Positions 55,878-64,000 of a DNA stretch of 64,000 nucleotides are shown one piece after another. Source of the stretch: Parabacteroides chongii. GTDB lineage: Bacteria > Bacteroidota > Bacteroidia > Bacteroidales > Tannerellaceae. Every line of letters starts with the position of its first letter. Within the stretch, counting starts at the first letter, position 1. Both the position numbers and the translations under genes were made by a program. Where the stretch lies: positions 4,124,501-4,188,500 of the forward strand of contig NZ_CP120849.1 in NCBI RefSeq assembly GCF_029581355.1, read 5' to 3'. A model generated the notes under the pieces. That model made no database searches and was not told the origin of the DNA. It saw only the letters and a program-made list of their open reading frames with translations.

Positions 55878-55922
55878 CTCTATATTTGAGCGTTATCTAA
55901 GGTAATTGATTGTTTAATTAAA

Positions 55923-57071
55923 ATGTTGATGAATATGAAGACTAAAGTATTACTTTTAGCTTTGTTGTCAGGTTTTGTTTTCTCTGTGTCTGCACAGGAA
56001 TTTAAACCACAAGTTGGTTTTAGTACTGAAAAAGGTTATAAGACAAATTTCAAGAAAAACAAAGCTGGCGACAATTGGTTTATTTCTGTTGCCGGTGGTG
56101 CAAGTATTTTGTTAGGTGACCAAAATAATAAAGCGGATTTTGGAAACCGTCTGAATTTTGCTCCGCAGTTCTCATTTGGTAAATGGTTCAATCCGTATCT
56201 GGCTTTCCGTACTCAGTTGAACGGAGGTATCCTTCACGGATTTGAAGGTAACAATGCAGAGTTTATGCAGCATAACAAATATGCAGCAGCTCATGTAGAC
56301 TTGTTATGGGATGTTACCAATTTCTGGGGTGTATATAATGAAAAAAGAGTATTCCGTTTGATTCCTTGGGTAGGTTTCGGTTATGCACAGCGTTTCGAAA
56401 ACCAGGGTCGTGCAAGAACAGAATCTCCTACATTGAATGCAGGTATCCTTACTGCTTTCCGTTTAAGCAAACGTGTTGACTTGAACGTGGAAGTTCAGGG
56501 TTCTTTGCTGAACGAACAGTTCAACCGTGTTAATATGTTCCACCTGACTGACGGTATCGCTCAGTTAAGTGCTGGTTTGACATTCAAACTGGGTAAAACT
56601 GATTTCGAAGTATTGGAACCGATGGATTACGCATTGTTGAACGACCTGAACAATCAGATCAATTCACTGCGTGCTGCTAATGATGAATTGAGCAAACGTC
56701 CGGAATCCTGTCCTGAATGCGAAGAAGTTGTAACGAATGTAGTTAATAACTATGTAGACAATGTAGTTTACTTCCGTCTGAACAGTGCTAAGATCGATAA
56801 GAACCAGCAGATCAATATTTACAATACTGCTGAGTTTGTAAAAGAAAACAATGCTCCTATCAAGGTGATCGGTTATGCAGACAAGAAGACAGGAACAAGC
56901 TCATATAATATGCAGCTTTCTGAAAAACGTGCAAAAGCTGTAGCTAAAGAGTTAATTGAAAAATATGGTGTTTCTTCTGAACAGATCTCGATCGAATACA
57001 GAGGCTCAGACGAACAGCCGTACAGCGAAAACAACTGGAACCGTGTTGTTATCATGCGTGCAAACAATTAA
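55923..57071 (+). CDS. OmpA-family outer-membrane protein
   Basis: A 382-residue OmpA-like protein. A signal peptide (MKTKVLLLALLSGFVFSVSAQ) begins at the third in-frame ATG (55935), which may be the real start. An eight-strand barrel-like region fills residues 40-235 (FISVAGGASILLGDQNN, KWFNPYLAFRTQLNGG). A cysteine pair (CPECEE, about 265) marks the linker, and the OmpA/MotB peptidoglycan-binding domain follows (about 280-382: VVYFRLNSAKIDKNQQ and LSEKRAKAVAKELIEKYG). It should tie the outer membrane to the cell wall. Strong promoter and terminator suggest high expression. Confidence 0.93.
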   Translation: MLMNMKTKVLLLALLSGFVFSVSAQEFKPQVGFSTEKGYKTNFKKNKAGDNWFISVAGGASILLGDQNNKADFGNRLNFAPQFSFGKWFNPYLAFRTQLNGGILHGFEGNNAEFMQHNKYAAAHVDLLWDVTNFWGVYNEKRVFRLIPWVGFGYAQRFENQGRARTESPTLNAGILTAFRLSKRVDLNVEVQGSLLNEQFNRVNMFHLTDGIAQLSAGLTFKLGKTDFEVLEPMDYALLNDLNNQINSLRAANDELSKRPESCPECEEVVTNVVNNYVDNVVYFRLNSAKIDKNQQINIYNTAEFVKENNAPIKVIGYADKKTGTSSYNMQLSEKRAKAVAKELIEKYGVSSEQISIEYRGSDEQPYSENNWNRVVIMRANN

Positions 57072-57090
57072 TTAATTTCGATTATATCCT

Positions 57091-57127
57091 AAAAAGGCTG
57101 CACATTATGTTGTGCAGCCTTTTTTTT
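57091..57127 (+). terminator. Terminator after the OmpA-family gene
   Basis: AAAAAGGCTGCACA pairs with TGTGCAGCCTTTTT around a short loop, followed by further Ts. It is a textbook rho-independent terminator 20 bp after the stop codon. Confidence 0.92.
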
Positions 57128-57170
57128 GCACGGAATATTCATTACTTTTGTGGAATTTTAGAACACAGTT

Positions 57171-58568
57171 ATGGAATTCGACAAAAAACATGGTTACCTT
57201 ATCCAATGGCTGATAGGAATAGGAGATTTGTTAGTATTAAACCTATTGTTCTTCGCTGTTTATAATGGATTAGATATATTATATACAAAAGCGCTGTCTT
57301 ATAGTTTAAGAGAGGTGGTGCTTTTGTTGAATTTTTGCTATTTCTTTTCTCTTTATTTTGTTCCCATGCAATTGCATGTGGCTGTTGTTTTTATCGATAA
57401 AATCGTCCAAAGGGCCTTTGCGCTGGTTTCCATATTGGTATTTTTATTTGCTACCTGTCTGATATTTTTAAATATAGGCGATGCTCTGGCTACTTTCCTG
57501 ATTGTGTATTATCTTATAACGATTGTCATTTTTGCACTTTGGCGTGTGTTGGTTCGTGTTACGTTGAAGATGTATCGTAGGAAAGGGCATAATTTCAAGA
57601 AAATTATTATTGTCGGTGCCGGAAAGAACGGTATGGAATTGTATCGGGTCATGAAAGATGATCTTTCTTATGGATTCCATGTGATGGGTTTTTTCGATGA
57701 TAATTTATCTTTACAGAGTGTTTTGCCCAATTATTTGGGTATGACTCATGAAGTGGAGGATTATGTACTTGCTAATGATATAGACGAGATTTATTGTACT
57801 TTGCCGGGAACACAGGATGAAAAGATCCTGCGGATTATCAATTTTGCGGAAAAGCATATGATTCGCTTTTACATCGTTCCCGAATTTTATAGGAATATCA
57901 AGAAGAGTCTTGTGATGGAAATAATGGAGTCTATTCCGTTATTGGCGATTCGTCGCGAACCGTTGCAGGCTGCTTATAATCGTGCATTAAAAAGATCCTT
58001 TGATATTGTTTTTTCATTGGGAGTTCTGTTGACTGTTTATCCGGTATTATATATCATTGTCGGAGCATTGATAAAAATAACTTCTCCGGGACCGATCTTT
58101 TTTAAACAGAAAAGGACTGGTCTGTACGGGCAGGAGTTTGAGTGCTATAAATTCCGTACTATGCGGGTAAATTCCGATGCGGATAAATTGCAGGCGGTAA
58201 AAGACGATCCCCGTAAAACGCGTGTCGGAGACTTTCTGCGCCGTACAAACCTGGATGAATTTCCGCAGTTTATCAATGTACTGAGAGGGGAAATGTCGGT
58301 AGTCGGTCCCCGTCCTCATATGCTGAAGCATACCGAACAGTATTCGGCTCTTATCGATAAATATATGGTGCGTCATTTGGTGAAGCCGGGGGTTACAGGA
58401 TGGGCGCAGGTAACCGGTTATCGCGGAGAAACAAAGACATTGGAACAGATGGAAGGCCGTGTCAAAAGAGATGTGTGGTACATCGAGAACTGGTCGTTTT
58501 TCCTGGATCTGAAGATCATTGTGGTGACGGTTTTGAATATGTCGAAAGGAGAAAAGAATGCTTATTAA
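57171..58568 (+). CDS. Undecaprenyl-phosphate glycosyl-1-phosphate transferase (WcaJ-like)
   Basis: A 465-residue polyprenyl glycosylphosphotransferase that loads the first sugar phosphate onto undecaprenyl phosphate to start a surface polysaccharide. Four N-terminal membrane helices (about 10-140) are followed by a CoA-binding/Rossmann-like part ([20 protein letters not shown], about 145). A fifth membrane segment (about 275-305) leads to the catalytic domain: [39 protein letters not shown] and [10 protein letters not shown]. The last part carries [15 protein letters not shown]. The transferred sugar is not deducible. It is separated from the nucleotide-sugar genes by ompA. Confidence 0.92.
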   Translation: MEFDKKHGYLIQWLIGIGDLLVLNLLFFAVYNGLDILYTKALSYSLREVVLLLNFCYFFSLYFVPMQLHVAVVFIDKIVQRAFALVSILVFLFATCLIFLNIGDALATFLIVYYLITIVIFALWRVLVRVTLKMYRRKGHNFKKIIIVGAGKNGMELYRVMKDDLSYGFHVMGFFDDNLSLQSVLPNYLGMTHEVEDYVLANDIDEIYCTLPGTQDEKILRIINFAEKHMIRFYIVPEFYRNIKKSLVMEIMESIPLLAIRREPLQAAYNRALKRSFDIVFSLGVLLTVYPVLYIIVGALIKITSPGPIFFKQKRTGLYGQEFECYKFRTMRVNSDADKLQAVKDDPRKTRVGDFLRRTNLDEFPQFINVLRGEMSVVGPRPHMLKHTEQYSALIDKYMVRHLVKPGVTGWAQVTGYRGETKTLEQMEGRVKRDVWYIENWSFFLDLKIIVVTVLNMSKGEKNAY

Positions 58569-58637
58569 ATTTATAAATTGCACACTTTTTGTGTATTTGT
58601 GTAATATAAATCCATATTTGTGCTATCTTTGCAACCG

Positions 58638-59060
58638 ATGGGAAGGATACTAGCAATTGATTATGGTCGGAAACGGACCGGAATAGCAGTTACGGACACC
58701 TTGCAAATGATTGCAAACGGGTTGACGACAGTGCCGAGTGGTGAACTTGTTTCCTGGTTGTCAGCTTATGTGTCAAAGGAACCGGTTGAACTGTTTGTGG
58801 TCGGCCAGCCGAAACAGATGAATAATGAACCTTCGGAAAATATGAAGTATGTGGAAGCATTCGTTACACATCTGAAACGGACAATTCCGGATATCCCGGT
58901 TGAATATTACGATGAACGTTTTACATCTGTCCTGGCGCATAAAGCCATGCTGGACGGAGGTTTGAAGAAGAAAAAAAGACAGGATAAAGGGTTGGTGGAT
59001 GAAATCAGTGCCGTTATTATCCTGCAATCATATTTAGAAAATAAAAAATATCAGTTATAG
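58638..59060 (+). CDS. ruvX: Putative Holliday junction resolvase RuvX (YqgF)
   Basis: A 140-residue RNase H-fold protein of the YqgF/RuvX family, linked to rRNA 5'-end maturation and suggested as a Holliday junction resolvase. The first catalytic strand is ILAIDYGRKRTGIAVTD; the second is ELFVVGQPKQMNNEPS; the third is YYDERFTS. The start is placed at ATG 58638 because MGRILAIDYG is the family N-terminus; the longer frame begins with GTG at 58620 and overlaps a TATCTTTG -7 box (58624-58631). That would make the mRNA leader very short. def follows after 3 bp. Confidence 0.93.
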   Translation: MGRILAIDYGRKRTGIAVTDTLQMIANGLTTVPSGELVSWLSAYVSKEPVELFVVGQPKQMNNEPSENMKYVEAFVTHLKRTIPDIPVEYYDERFTSVLAHKAMLDGGLKKKKRQDKGLVDEISAVIILQSYLENKKYQL

Positions 59061-59063
59061 TTT

Positions 59064-59621
59064 ATGATTTTACCAGTATATTTATATGGACAGCCCGTAT
59101 TAAGAAAAGAGGCTGAAGATGTACCCAAAGATTATCCGGATTTAAAGCAGTTAGTAGCAAATATGTTCGACACGATGTATAATGCCGATGGAGTAGGTTT
59201 GGCCGCTCCTCAGGTTGGTCTGTCGCTCCGTTTGCTGGTGATCGATGCTGATGTAATGGGAGATGATTTCCCCGAATGCAAAGGTTTCAAGCGTGCCATG
59301 ATCAATCCGGACATAGTAGAACGTAGTGAAGAAGAAATTTCCATGGAAGAAGGCTGTTTAAGTCTGCCGGGCGTACATGAAAAAGTATCCCGTGCCAGCA
59401 AGATCCGTGTGAAATATCTGGATGAAAACCTGGAAGAACATGACGAAGTGGTCGATGGTTTTGCAGCCCGTGTTGTACAGCATGAATGCGAGCACCTGGA
59501 AGGTCATGTCTTCATCGACAATGTGTCGGCTATCCGCCGCCAGTTGAATAAAGGAAAACTAAATAGTATTATTAAAGGGACTGCTCGTTGTTCGTACAGA
59601 GCAAAAGCTGTCGGTAAATAA
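59064..59621 (+). CDS. def: Peptide deformylase
   Basis: A 185-residue metallo-hydrolase that removes the formyl group from new proteins' first methionine. The three signature motifs are present: [18 protein letters not shown] (the Cys ligand) and QHECEHLEG (two His ligands plus the catalytic Glu). In motif III Glu replaces the more common Asp. It is 3 bp after ruvX and 19 bp before the carboxyltransferase gene. Confidence 0.96.
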   Translation: MILPVYLYGQPVLRKEAEDVPKDYPDLKQLVANMFDTMYNADGVGLAAPQVGLSLRLLVIDADVMGDDFPECKGFKRAMINPDIVERSEEEISMEEGCLSLPGVHEKVSRASKIRVKYLDENLEEHDEVVDGFAARVVQHECEHLEGHVFIDNVSAIRRQLNKGKLNSIIKGTARCSYRAKAVGK

Positions 59622-59640
59622 TAAAAATCTATTAAATAAT

Positions 59641-61188
59641 ATGACAGATTTAAGTAAAAACATTCAGGCCCTCAGGGAGAAGAAAGCCGTCGTTGAGATG
59701 GGTGGAGGCGAAGCTGCTATCGAAAAGCAGATCGCGATGGGTAAATTGACTGCCCGTGATCGTATTCTTTCCTTGCTGGACAAGAACTCTTTTCATGAGT
59801 ACGATTTGTTTGTAAAGCATGATGGCCGCGACTTCGGAATGGATAAGAAAGACTTTCCGGGTGATGGTGTAGTTACAGGTACGGGTACTATTTTCGGTGC
59901 TCCGGTATGTATCTATGCACAGGACTTCACTGTTGCCGGTGGTTCATTAGGTTTGCAACATGCTCGCAAGATCACAAAGATCATGGATCATGCACTGAAG
60001 ATGAAATGTCCGATCATCGGTATCAATGACTCGGGTGGTGCACGTATTCAGGAAGGTGTTGGCGCTTTGGCCGGATATGGTGAAATATTCTATAGAAATA
60101 CAATCGCATCAGGTGTTATCCCTCAGATCTCGTTGATCCTGGGACCGTGTGCCGGTGGTGCCGTTTATTCTCCTGCCTTGACAGACTTCGTGTTCGTGGT
60201 AGAAAACATCTCCAAGATGTTCATCACCGGTCCGAATGTGATCAAGACTGTTTTGGGCGAAGACATCTCTATGGAAGACCTGGGTGGTGCCCGTGTTCAT
60301 GCTGAAACAACAGGTAACGCTCATTTCTATGCCTTGAGCGAACAGGAATGTTTCGAACAGGTTAAACGTCTAGTAAGCTTTATCCCCTGGAACAACCAGC
60401 AGCGTGCCAAGACTGTTGAACCGAAAGAGCCGACAGCTATGTTGAACATCGAAGAAGTGGTTCCTGCCGATCCTAAGCAGCCGTACGATGTACGCGATGT
60501 GATCAAATGTATTGTCGATGATTCTGACTTCCTCGAAGTTCAGGAATTGTGGGCTGCCAATATCGTAGTCGGCTTTGGCCGTATGGCAGGCGAGACGGTC
60601 GGTTTCGTAGCTAACCAACCGATGGTACTGGCGGGTGTATTGGATTGCGACAGTGCCGATAAAGCTGCTCGCTTCATCCGTTTCTGCGACTCATTCAATA
60701 TTCCTATTATTACATTGGAAGATATGCCGGGTTATCTGCCGGGCGTAGACCAGGAACATGCCGGTGTGATCCGTCACGGAGCGAAGGTACTGTATGCTTA
60801 TTCTGAAGCTACTGTTCCTAAGATCACAGTGATTTTACGTAAGGCTTACGGTGGTGGTTATATCGCTATGAACTCACGTCACCTGGGTGCTGACTTTATG
60901 TTCGCATGGCCGAGTGCAGAGATCGCTGTTATGGGACCGGAAGGTGCAGCAAACATTATCTTCCGTAAGGAAATCATGGAAGCTGAAGACCAGAATGCAA
61001 TGCGTCAGGAAAAAGTAAAAGAGTATATTGAGAAGTTTGCTAATCCTTATGTGGCTGCTTCAAAAGGATTTATTGATTCTGTTATCGAGCCGAAAGAAAC
61101 ACGCGCGTTGTTGCTCCACGCTCTGAAACTTTCTATTTTGAAAGAGGAATACAGACCGGCTAAAAAGCACGGAATCCCTCCGTTCTAA
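59641..61188 (+). CDS. Acyl-CoA carboxylase, carboxyltransferase subunit (propionyl/methylmalonyl-CoA type)
   Basis: A 515-residue carboxyltransferase of the PccB/MmdA type. It moves CO2 between biotin and propionyl-CoA or methylmalonyl-CoA. Recognisable blocks are the two crotonase-like acyl-CoA sites GVGALAGYGEIFYRN with GPCAGGAVYSPALTDF, and LRKAYGGGYIAMNSR with MGPEGAANIIFRKE. It may work as propionyl-CoA carboxylase or as the sodium-pumping methylmalonyl-CoA decarboxylase of succinate-propionate fermentation. The biotin carrier gene follows after 29 bp, but neither a biotin carboxylase nor a membrane decarboxylase subunit is adjacent. Confidence 0.9.
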   Translation: MTDLSKNIQALREKKAVVEMGGGEAAIEKQIAMGKLTARDRILSLLDKNSFHEYDLFVKHDGRDFGMDKKDFPGDGVVTGTGTIFGAPVCIYAQDFTVAGGSLGLQHARKITKIMDHALKMKCPIIGINDSGGARIQEGVGALAGYGEIFYRNTIASGVIPQISLILGPCAGGAVYSPALTDFVFVVENISKMFITGPNVIKTVLGEDISMEDLGGARVHAETTGNAHFYALSEQECFEQVKRLVSFIPWNNQQRAKTVEPKEPTAMLNIEEVVPADPKQPYDVRDVIKCIVDDSDFLEVQELWAANIVVGFGRMAGETVGFVANQPMVLAGVLDCDSADKAARFIRFCDSFNIPIITLEDMPGYLPGVDQEHAGVIRHGAKVLYAYSEATVPKITVILRKAYGGGYIAMNSRHLGADFMFAWPSAEIAVMGPEGAANIIFRKEIMEAEDQNAMRQEKVKEYIEKFANPYVAASKGFIDSVIEPKETRALLLHALKLSILKEEYRPAKKHGIPPF

Positions 61189-61217
61189 TTAAATCCGTAC
61201 ATATACTTTTTGAAAAT

Positions 61218-61544
61218 ATGGAAAATAAAGAAAATGAATATGTAGATTTTGTAGTTACCGCCCGTAAATACAAAACGCTGCTGACAGAGAAATATAAGAA
61301 CCGTAAGATGTGGCATAAGCCCTTCGTCGGTGATGTGATTTCCAATCTTCCGGGAACCATCGTGAAGATTTATGTGGAGCAGGGCCAGGAAGTTGAAGCC
61401 GGCCAGTTGCTTCTCATTCATCAGGCGATGAAGATGTACAACCGGATCGTAGCTCCGATATCCGGAGTGATCACCGAGTTGGAGGTAAAGGAAGGCGATA
61501 AGATCACAAAAGATCATTTGATGGTTAAAATACAGCCGAAGTAA
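61218..61544 (+). CDS. Biotin carboxyl carrier protein
   Basis: A 108-residue biotin/lipoyl-attachment protein. The C-terminal 70 residues form the biotinyl domain, with the biotin lysine at Lys72 in QAMKMYNRI and the strand GTIVKIYVEQGQEVEAGQ. The N-terminal 35 residues are charged (ENEYVDFVVTARKYKTLL) and probably contact the carboxyltransferase. It carries the biotin between carboxylation and transfer sites. It lies 29 bp after the carboxyltransferase gene and is followed by a terminator. Confidence 0.92.
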   Translation: MENKENEYVDFVVTARKYKTLLTEKYKNRKMWHKPFVGDVISNLPGTIVKIYVEQGQEVEAGQLLLIHQAMKMYNRIVAPISGVITELEVKEGDKITKDHLMVKIQPK

Positions 61545-61570
61545 GCAACGGCTATATTTGAATAAGTGAA

Positions 61571-61606
61571 AGGAGCTGCGTCAAAAAAAATTGATGCAGC
61601 TCCTTT
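61571..61606 (+). terminator. Terminator after the carboxyltransferase pair
   Basis: AAAGGAGCTGCGTC pairs with GATGCAGCTCCTTT across an A-rich loop, followed by TTTTC. It ends the ruvX-def-carboxylase run. Confidence 0.88.
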
Positions 61607-61684
61607 TCTGTATGATTCTGTATAGACATATCACCTTTTAAGATACTTTTAGCTCCGAACCTTTTAACATTCGTCCGAATTGCT

Positions 61685-61692
61685 TATTTTTG
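61685..61692 (+). promoter_or_regulatory. -7 box of the TPR protein gene
   Basis: TATTTTTG matches the Bacteroidetes -7 consensus. Transcription would start near 61700, so the following hairpin falls inside the leader. Confidence 0.5.
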
Positions 61693-61704
61693 TTCGCTGA
61701 ACAA

Positions 61705-61755
61705 AGAGGGGTGTCGAAAGTCCGTTGAAATCTTTTGACGCACCTCTTTTTAACA
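61705..61755 (+). promoter_or_regulatory. Terminator-like hairpin in the TPR gene leader
   Basis: AGAGGGGTGTCGAAAG (about 61706-61721) pairs with CTTTTGACGCACCTCT (about 61732-61747) at 15 of 16 positions (counting G-U pairs), and TTTTT follows. It ends only about 15 bp before the ATG at 61770. The structure has all marks of an intrinsic terminator, so it may act as an attenuator; or it may end a short leader RNA. Confidence 0.65.
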
Positions 61756-61769
61756 CTTAAGGCAATCTG

Positions 61770-63857
61770 ATGAAAAAAATAGTTCTTTTTCTGACCTTTA
61801 TAACATTTTCGTTGGCGATGTCGGCCCAGATCAATACGGACCGTGTGCTGGCTATCGGACGTAATGCATTATATTTTGAAGATTATGTGCTGTCCATACA
61901 GTATTTTAATCAGGTGATCAAAGCGAAGCCCTGGATTGCAGAACCCTATTTTTATCGTGCTGTAGCTAAAATTAACCTCGATGACTACAAAGGGGCGGAA
62001 GAAGACTGCTCTTTGTGTCTTGAACGGAATCCTTTTTTAGTACAGGCATATTATGCCCGCGGTATTGCTCGCCAGAGTCAGGAGAAATATGCAGACGCGA
62101 TTGCAGATTATGACAAGGGGCTGGAGTTTAAGCCAGAAGACCGGCAGATGCTTGTCAATAAAGCCGTAGCCAATATCCAGCGGAAAGACTATGACGATGC
62201 GGAAAAGACATTCGATGTGCTGATGAAAGCACATCCTAAATATTCTATGAATTACTTGACTCGTGGTGCGATGTACAGCGAGAAGGGTGACACCGTGAAA
62301 GCACTTGCCGATTACAATAAGGCGATTGAAATGGATCCTTATTATGCTCCGTCATACGGGAACCGTGCTATTTTGCTTTATCAGACTAATGATCTGGACG
62401 GTGCACTGGCCGATTTGAATGAAGCAATCCGTTTGAATACGCGTGAAAGCGGTTATTATATAAACCGTGGTTTGGTACGCTACCAGAAGAACGATCTTCG
62501 TGGGGCGATGGACGATTACGACCAGGTAATCAGTATGGATAAAAACAATCTGATAGCCCGTTTCAACCGTGGATTGCTCCGTTACCAGGTAGGTGACAAC
62601 AACCGTGCCATCGAAGATTTCGATGTGGTTCTTCAGTTGGAACCGGATAACTACATGGCCTATTATAACCGTGCTCTTCTGCGTTTTGAAACAGGTGATT
62701 ACCGGGGAGCTGTAAGTGATTTCGATGCCGTTTTGGGACAATATCCAAACTTTACTCCGGGGTATTATAGCCGTTCGGAGGCAAAGCGTAAGATGAACGA
62801 TCAGGTAGGTGCCGACCGTGATTACTGGACTGCCATCGAAATGGAGAACAATGCCAAGAAAGGATCTTCCGGTCAGTCGGGTAACGCTATGGCATCCAAC
62901 AACACTGATGAAAATACACGTGAGAAATCAGATAAAAATATCAGTAAGTTTAACCGTCTGGTAGTATACGACAAGGATGAAGAACGCAGGAACAAATATC
63001 AAAGCGATGTCCGTGGACGTGTGCAGGATCGTAATGTACGTGTAGACCTTGAACCCCAGTTTGTCCTGACTTATTATGAGAAGATAGACCCGGTCAAGAA
63101 ACTAGTCTATTACGATAAGATGATCGAGGAATATAACGCCCGTATGGTTCTCTCCCGTAAGTTGCGCATCACGAATGAAGAAGCAGCTCTTACCGAAGAT
63201 CAGATATCCGTGCATTTCTCATCTATCAATGATTATTCATCCAAGATAGAAGCTCAGCCGAACAATGCGGATGCATGGTTTGGACGTGCGGTCGATTATA
63301 TGTTGGTACAGGACTTTTCCGAAGCTATTAAGGATTTCAACAAGGTAGTGGAACTTGATCCGACCTACACCATGGCTTATTTTAATCGTGCGGTAGTACG
63401 CTACAAGCAGTTGGTTTATAATATGTCGCAGGCGACTACTACCGATGATCTGGCTATGTCGATGGGTAGCATGAACTTCAAGATGGGACAGAGTGCTGCA
63501 CCGAAATCTCCTGTATCCGATCCGACCTCTGCCGAGGTAAAAGATAAGAAGAGAGCTTACGAGCATGAAATGATTACACGCGATTACGATATGGTTATTC
63601 GTCTGAATCCGGGTTTTGTATACGCCTATTTCAACCGTGGAAACCTGCGTTGTGTACAGCGTGATTTCCGGGCTGCCATACAGGATTATGACGAGGCTAT
63701 CAAGCGTGATCCCGATTTCGCGGAAGCCTATTTCAACCGCGGACTGGCCCGCTTGTCTTTGGGAGATGCCAACCAAGGTATTGCCGACTTGAGTAAAGCC
63801 GGTGAGCTGGGCATTATTAATGCCTATAGTATCATCAAACGTATGACAAGCAATTGA
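61770..63857 (+). CDS. Secreted tetratricopeptide-repeat protein
   Basis: A 695-residue protein with a signal peptide (MKKIVLFLTFITFSLAMSAQ) and many TPR units. The first array runs from about 20 to 345, with repeated blocks such as AYYARGIARQSQEKYADAIADYDKG and YYNRALLRFETGDYRGAVSDFDAVL cut to their NRALLRFETGDY cores. A basic, repeat-free region (about 350-480, KNISKFNRLVVYDKDEERRNK) separates it from a second array (about 490-690). It is probably periplasmic or outer-membrane-associated and a protein scaffold. Partners are unknown. Confidence 0.88.
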   Translation: MKKIVLFLTFITFSLAMSAQINTDRVLAIGRNALYFEDYVLSIQYFNQVIKAKPWIAEPYFYRAVAKINLDDYKGAEEDCSLCLERNPFLVQAYYARGIARQSQEKYADAIADYDKGLEFKPEDRQMLVNKAVANIQRKDYDDAEKTFDVLMKAHPKYSMNYLTRGAMYSEKGDTVKALADYNKAIEMDPYYAPSYGNRAILLYQTNDLDGALADLNEAIRLNTRESGYYINRGLVRYQKNDLRGAMDDYDQVISMDKNNLIARFNRGLLRYQVGDNNRAIEDFDVVLQLEPDNYMAYYNRALLRFETGDYRGAVSDFDAVLGQYPNFTPGYYSRSEAKRKMNDQVGADRDYWTAIEMENNAKKGSSGQSGNAMASNNTDENTREKSDKNISKFNRLVVYDKDEERRNKYQSDVRGRVQDRNVRVDLEPQFVLTYYEKIDPVKKLVYYDKMIEEYNARMVLSRKLRITNEEAALTEDQISVHFSSINDYSSKIEAQPNNADAWFGRAVDYMLVQDFSEAIKDFNKVVELDPTYTMAYFNRAVVRYKQLVYNMSQATTTDDLAMSMGSMNFKMGQSAAPKSPVSDPTSAEVKDKKRAYEHEMITRDYDMVIRLNPGFVYAYFNRGNLRCVQRDFRAAIQDYDEAIKRDPDFAEAYFNRGLARLSLGDANQGIADLSKAGELGIINAYSIIKRMTSN

Positions 63858-63878
63858 TATAAATCAGATTTTTAGAAT

Positions 63879-63917
63879 CAAAACAGGTATGTTTTCCAAC
63901 AAAACATGCCTGTTTTG
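63879..63917 (+). terminator. Terminator after the TPR gene
   Basis: AAAACAGGTATGTTTT pairs with AAAACATGCCTGTTTT across a short loop (63879-63917). It lies about 25 bp after the TPR stop codon. Confidence 0.85.
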
Positions 63918-63971
63918 GGTTTAAAGCATATATCTTTTAGGTTAAAAATATCATTTTACGAAAAAGAATGC

Positions 63972-63979
63972 TAAATTTG
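63972..63979 (+). promoter_or_regulatory. -7 box of a gene beyond the window
   Basis: TAAATTTG near the right edge matches the -7 consensus and probably serves a gene starting outside the window. Confidence 0.35.
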
Positions 63980-64000
63980 CATCCTAATTATAAAGAATTA

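Overview
This window looks like a chromosomal segment of a gut Bacteroidales bacterium, most likely a Parabacteroides or close relative. This is judged from gene content, not from a marker gene. Supporting signs are Bacteroidetes-type -7 boxes (TAnnTTTG), weak or absent Shine-Dalgarno sites, a SusC-like carboxypeptidase-regulatory domain on a TonB receptor, a type IX secretion (T9SS) sorting tail, and the acn-icd-gltA and fused cobalamin gene arrangements typical of the phylum. No rRNA, CRISPR array or complete insertion sequence was seen.

Region by region. 1-3388 is a small accessory patch: a tyrosine recombinase and a divergent AAA-ATPase/PD-(D/E)XK protein. 3375-11006 is an anaerobic cobalamin operon on the minus strand. 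It has a cobalamin riboswitch, an exported cobaltochelatase (CbiK) and four multi-domain corrin-ring enzymes (CobJ-CbiC, CobL, CbiG-CbiF, CobK-CbiD). 11150-14521 pairs an aspartate:alanine antiporter with aspartate 4-decarboxylase. 14719-19806 holds the oxidative branch of the TCA cycle (aconitase, isocitrate dehydrogenase, citrate synthase). 19929-22398 is a PhoR/PhoB-like two-component pair. 22599-28563 is a mixed stretch: a plug-domain surface protein, tRNA-Ser, a MATE exporter, a di-haem peroxidase lipoprotein and a secreted esterase.

28593-40420 is the most distinctive block, a tightly packed seven-gene minus-strand operon: DUF4132, DUF4132, MoxR-type AAA+ ATPase, DUF5682, VWA protein, SWIM zinc-finger protein and a small ORF. 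It resembles the uncharacterised E. coli yehI/yehL-yehM-yehP-yehQ set. The MoxR plus VWA pairing suggests an ATP-driven remodelling or metal-insertion/conflict machine, but its substrate cannot be read from sequence. Beside it (40522-43396) are a histidine-rich membrane protein and a TonB receptor, separated by four 14-bp palindromes at an exact 22-bp period.

43496-50477 contains a HIT protein, a RelE-type toxin-antitoxin pair, engB with a sodium:solute symporter, and a SpoIID-like protein with an OPT transporter. The 305-bp gap at 46853-47157 may encode a small structured RNA. 50645-58568 covers a T9SS-tailed protein, an HdeD-like protein, nucleotide-sugar genes (rfbA, fcl, gmd), an OmpA-family porin and an initiating glycosyl-phosphate transferase; these serve the cell envelope. 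58638-63857 is housekeeping: ruvX, def, an acyl-CoA carboxyltransferase with its biotin carrier, and a large TPR protein preceded by a terminator-like leader hairpin.
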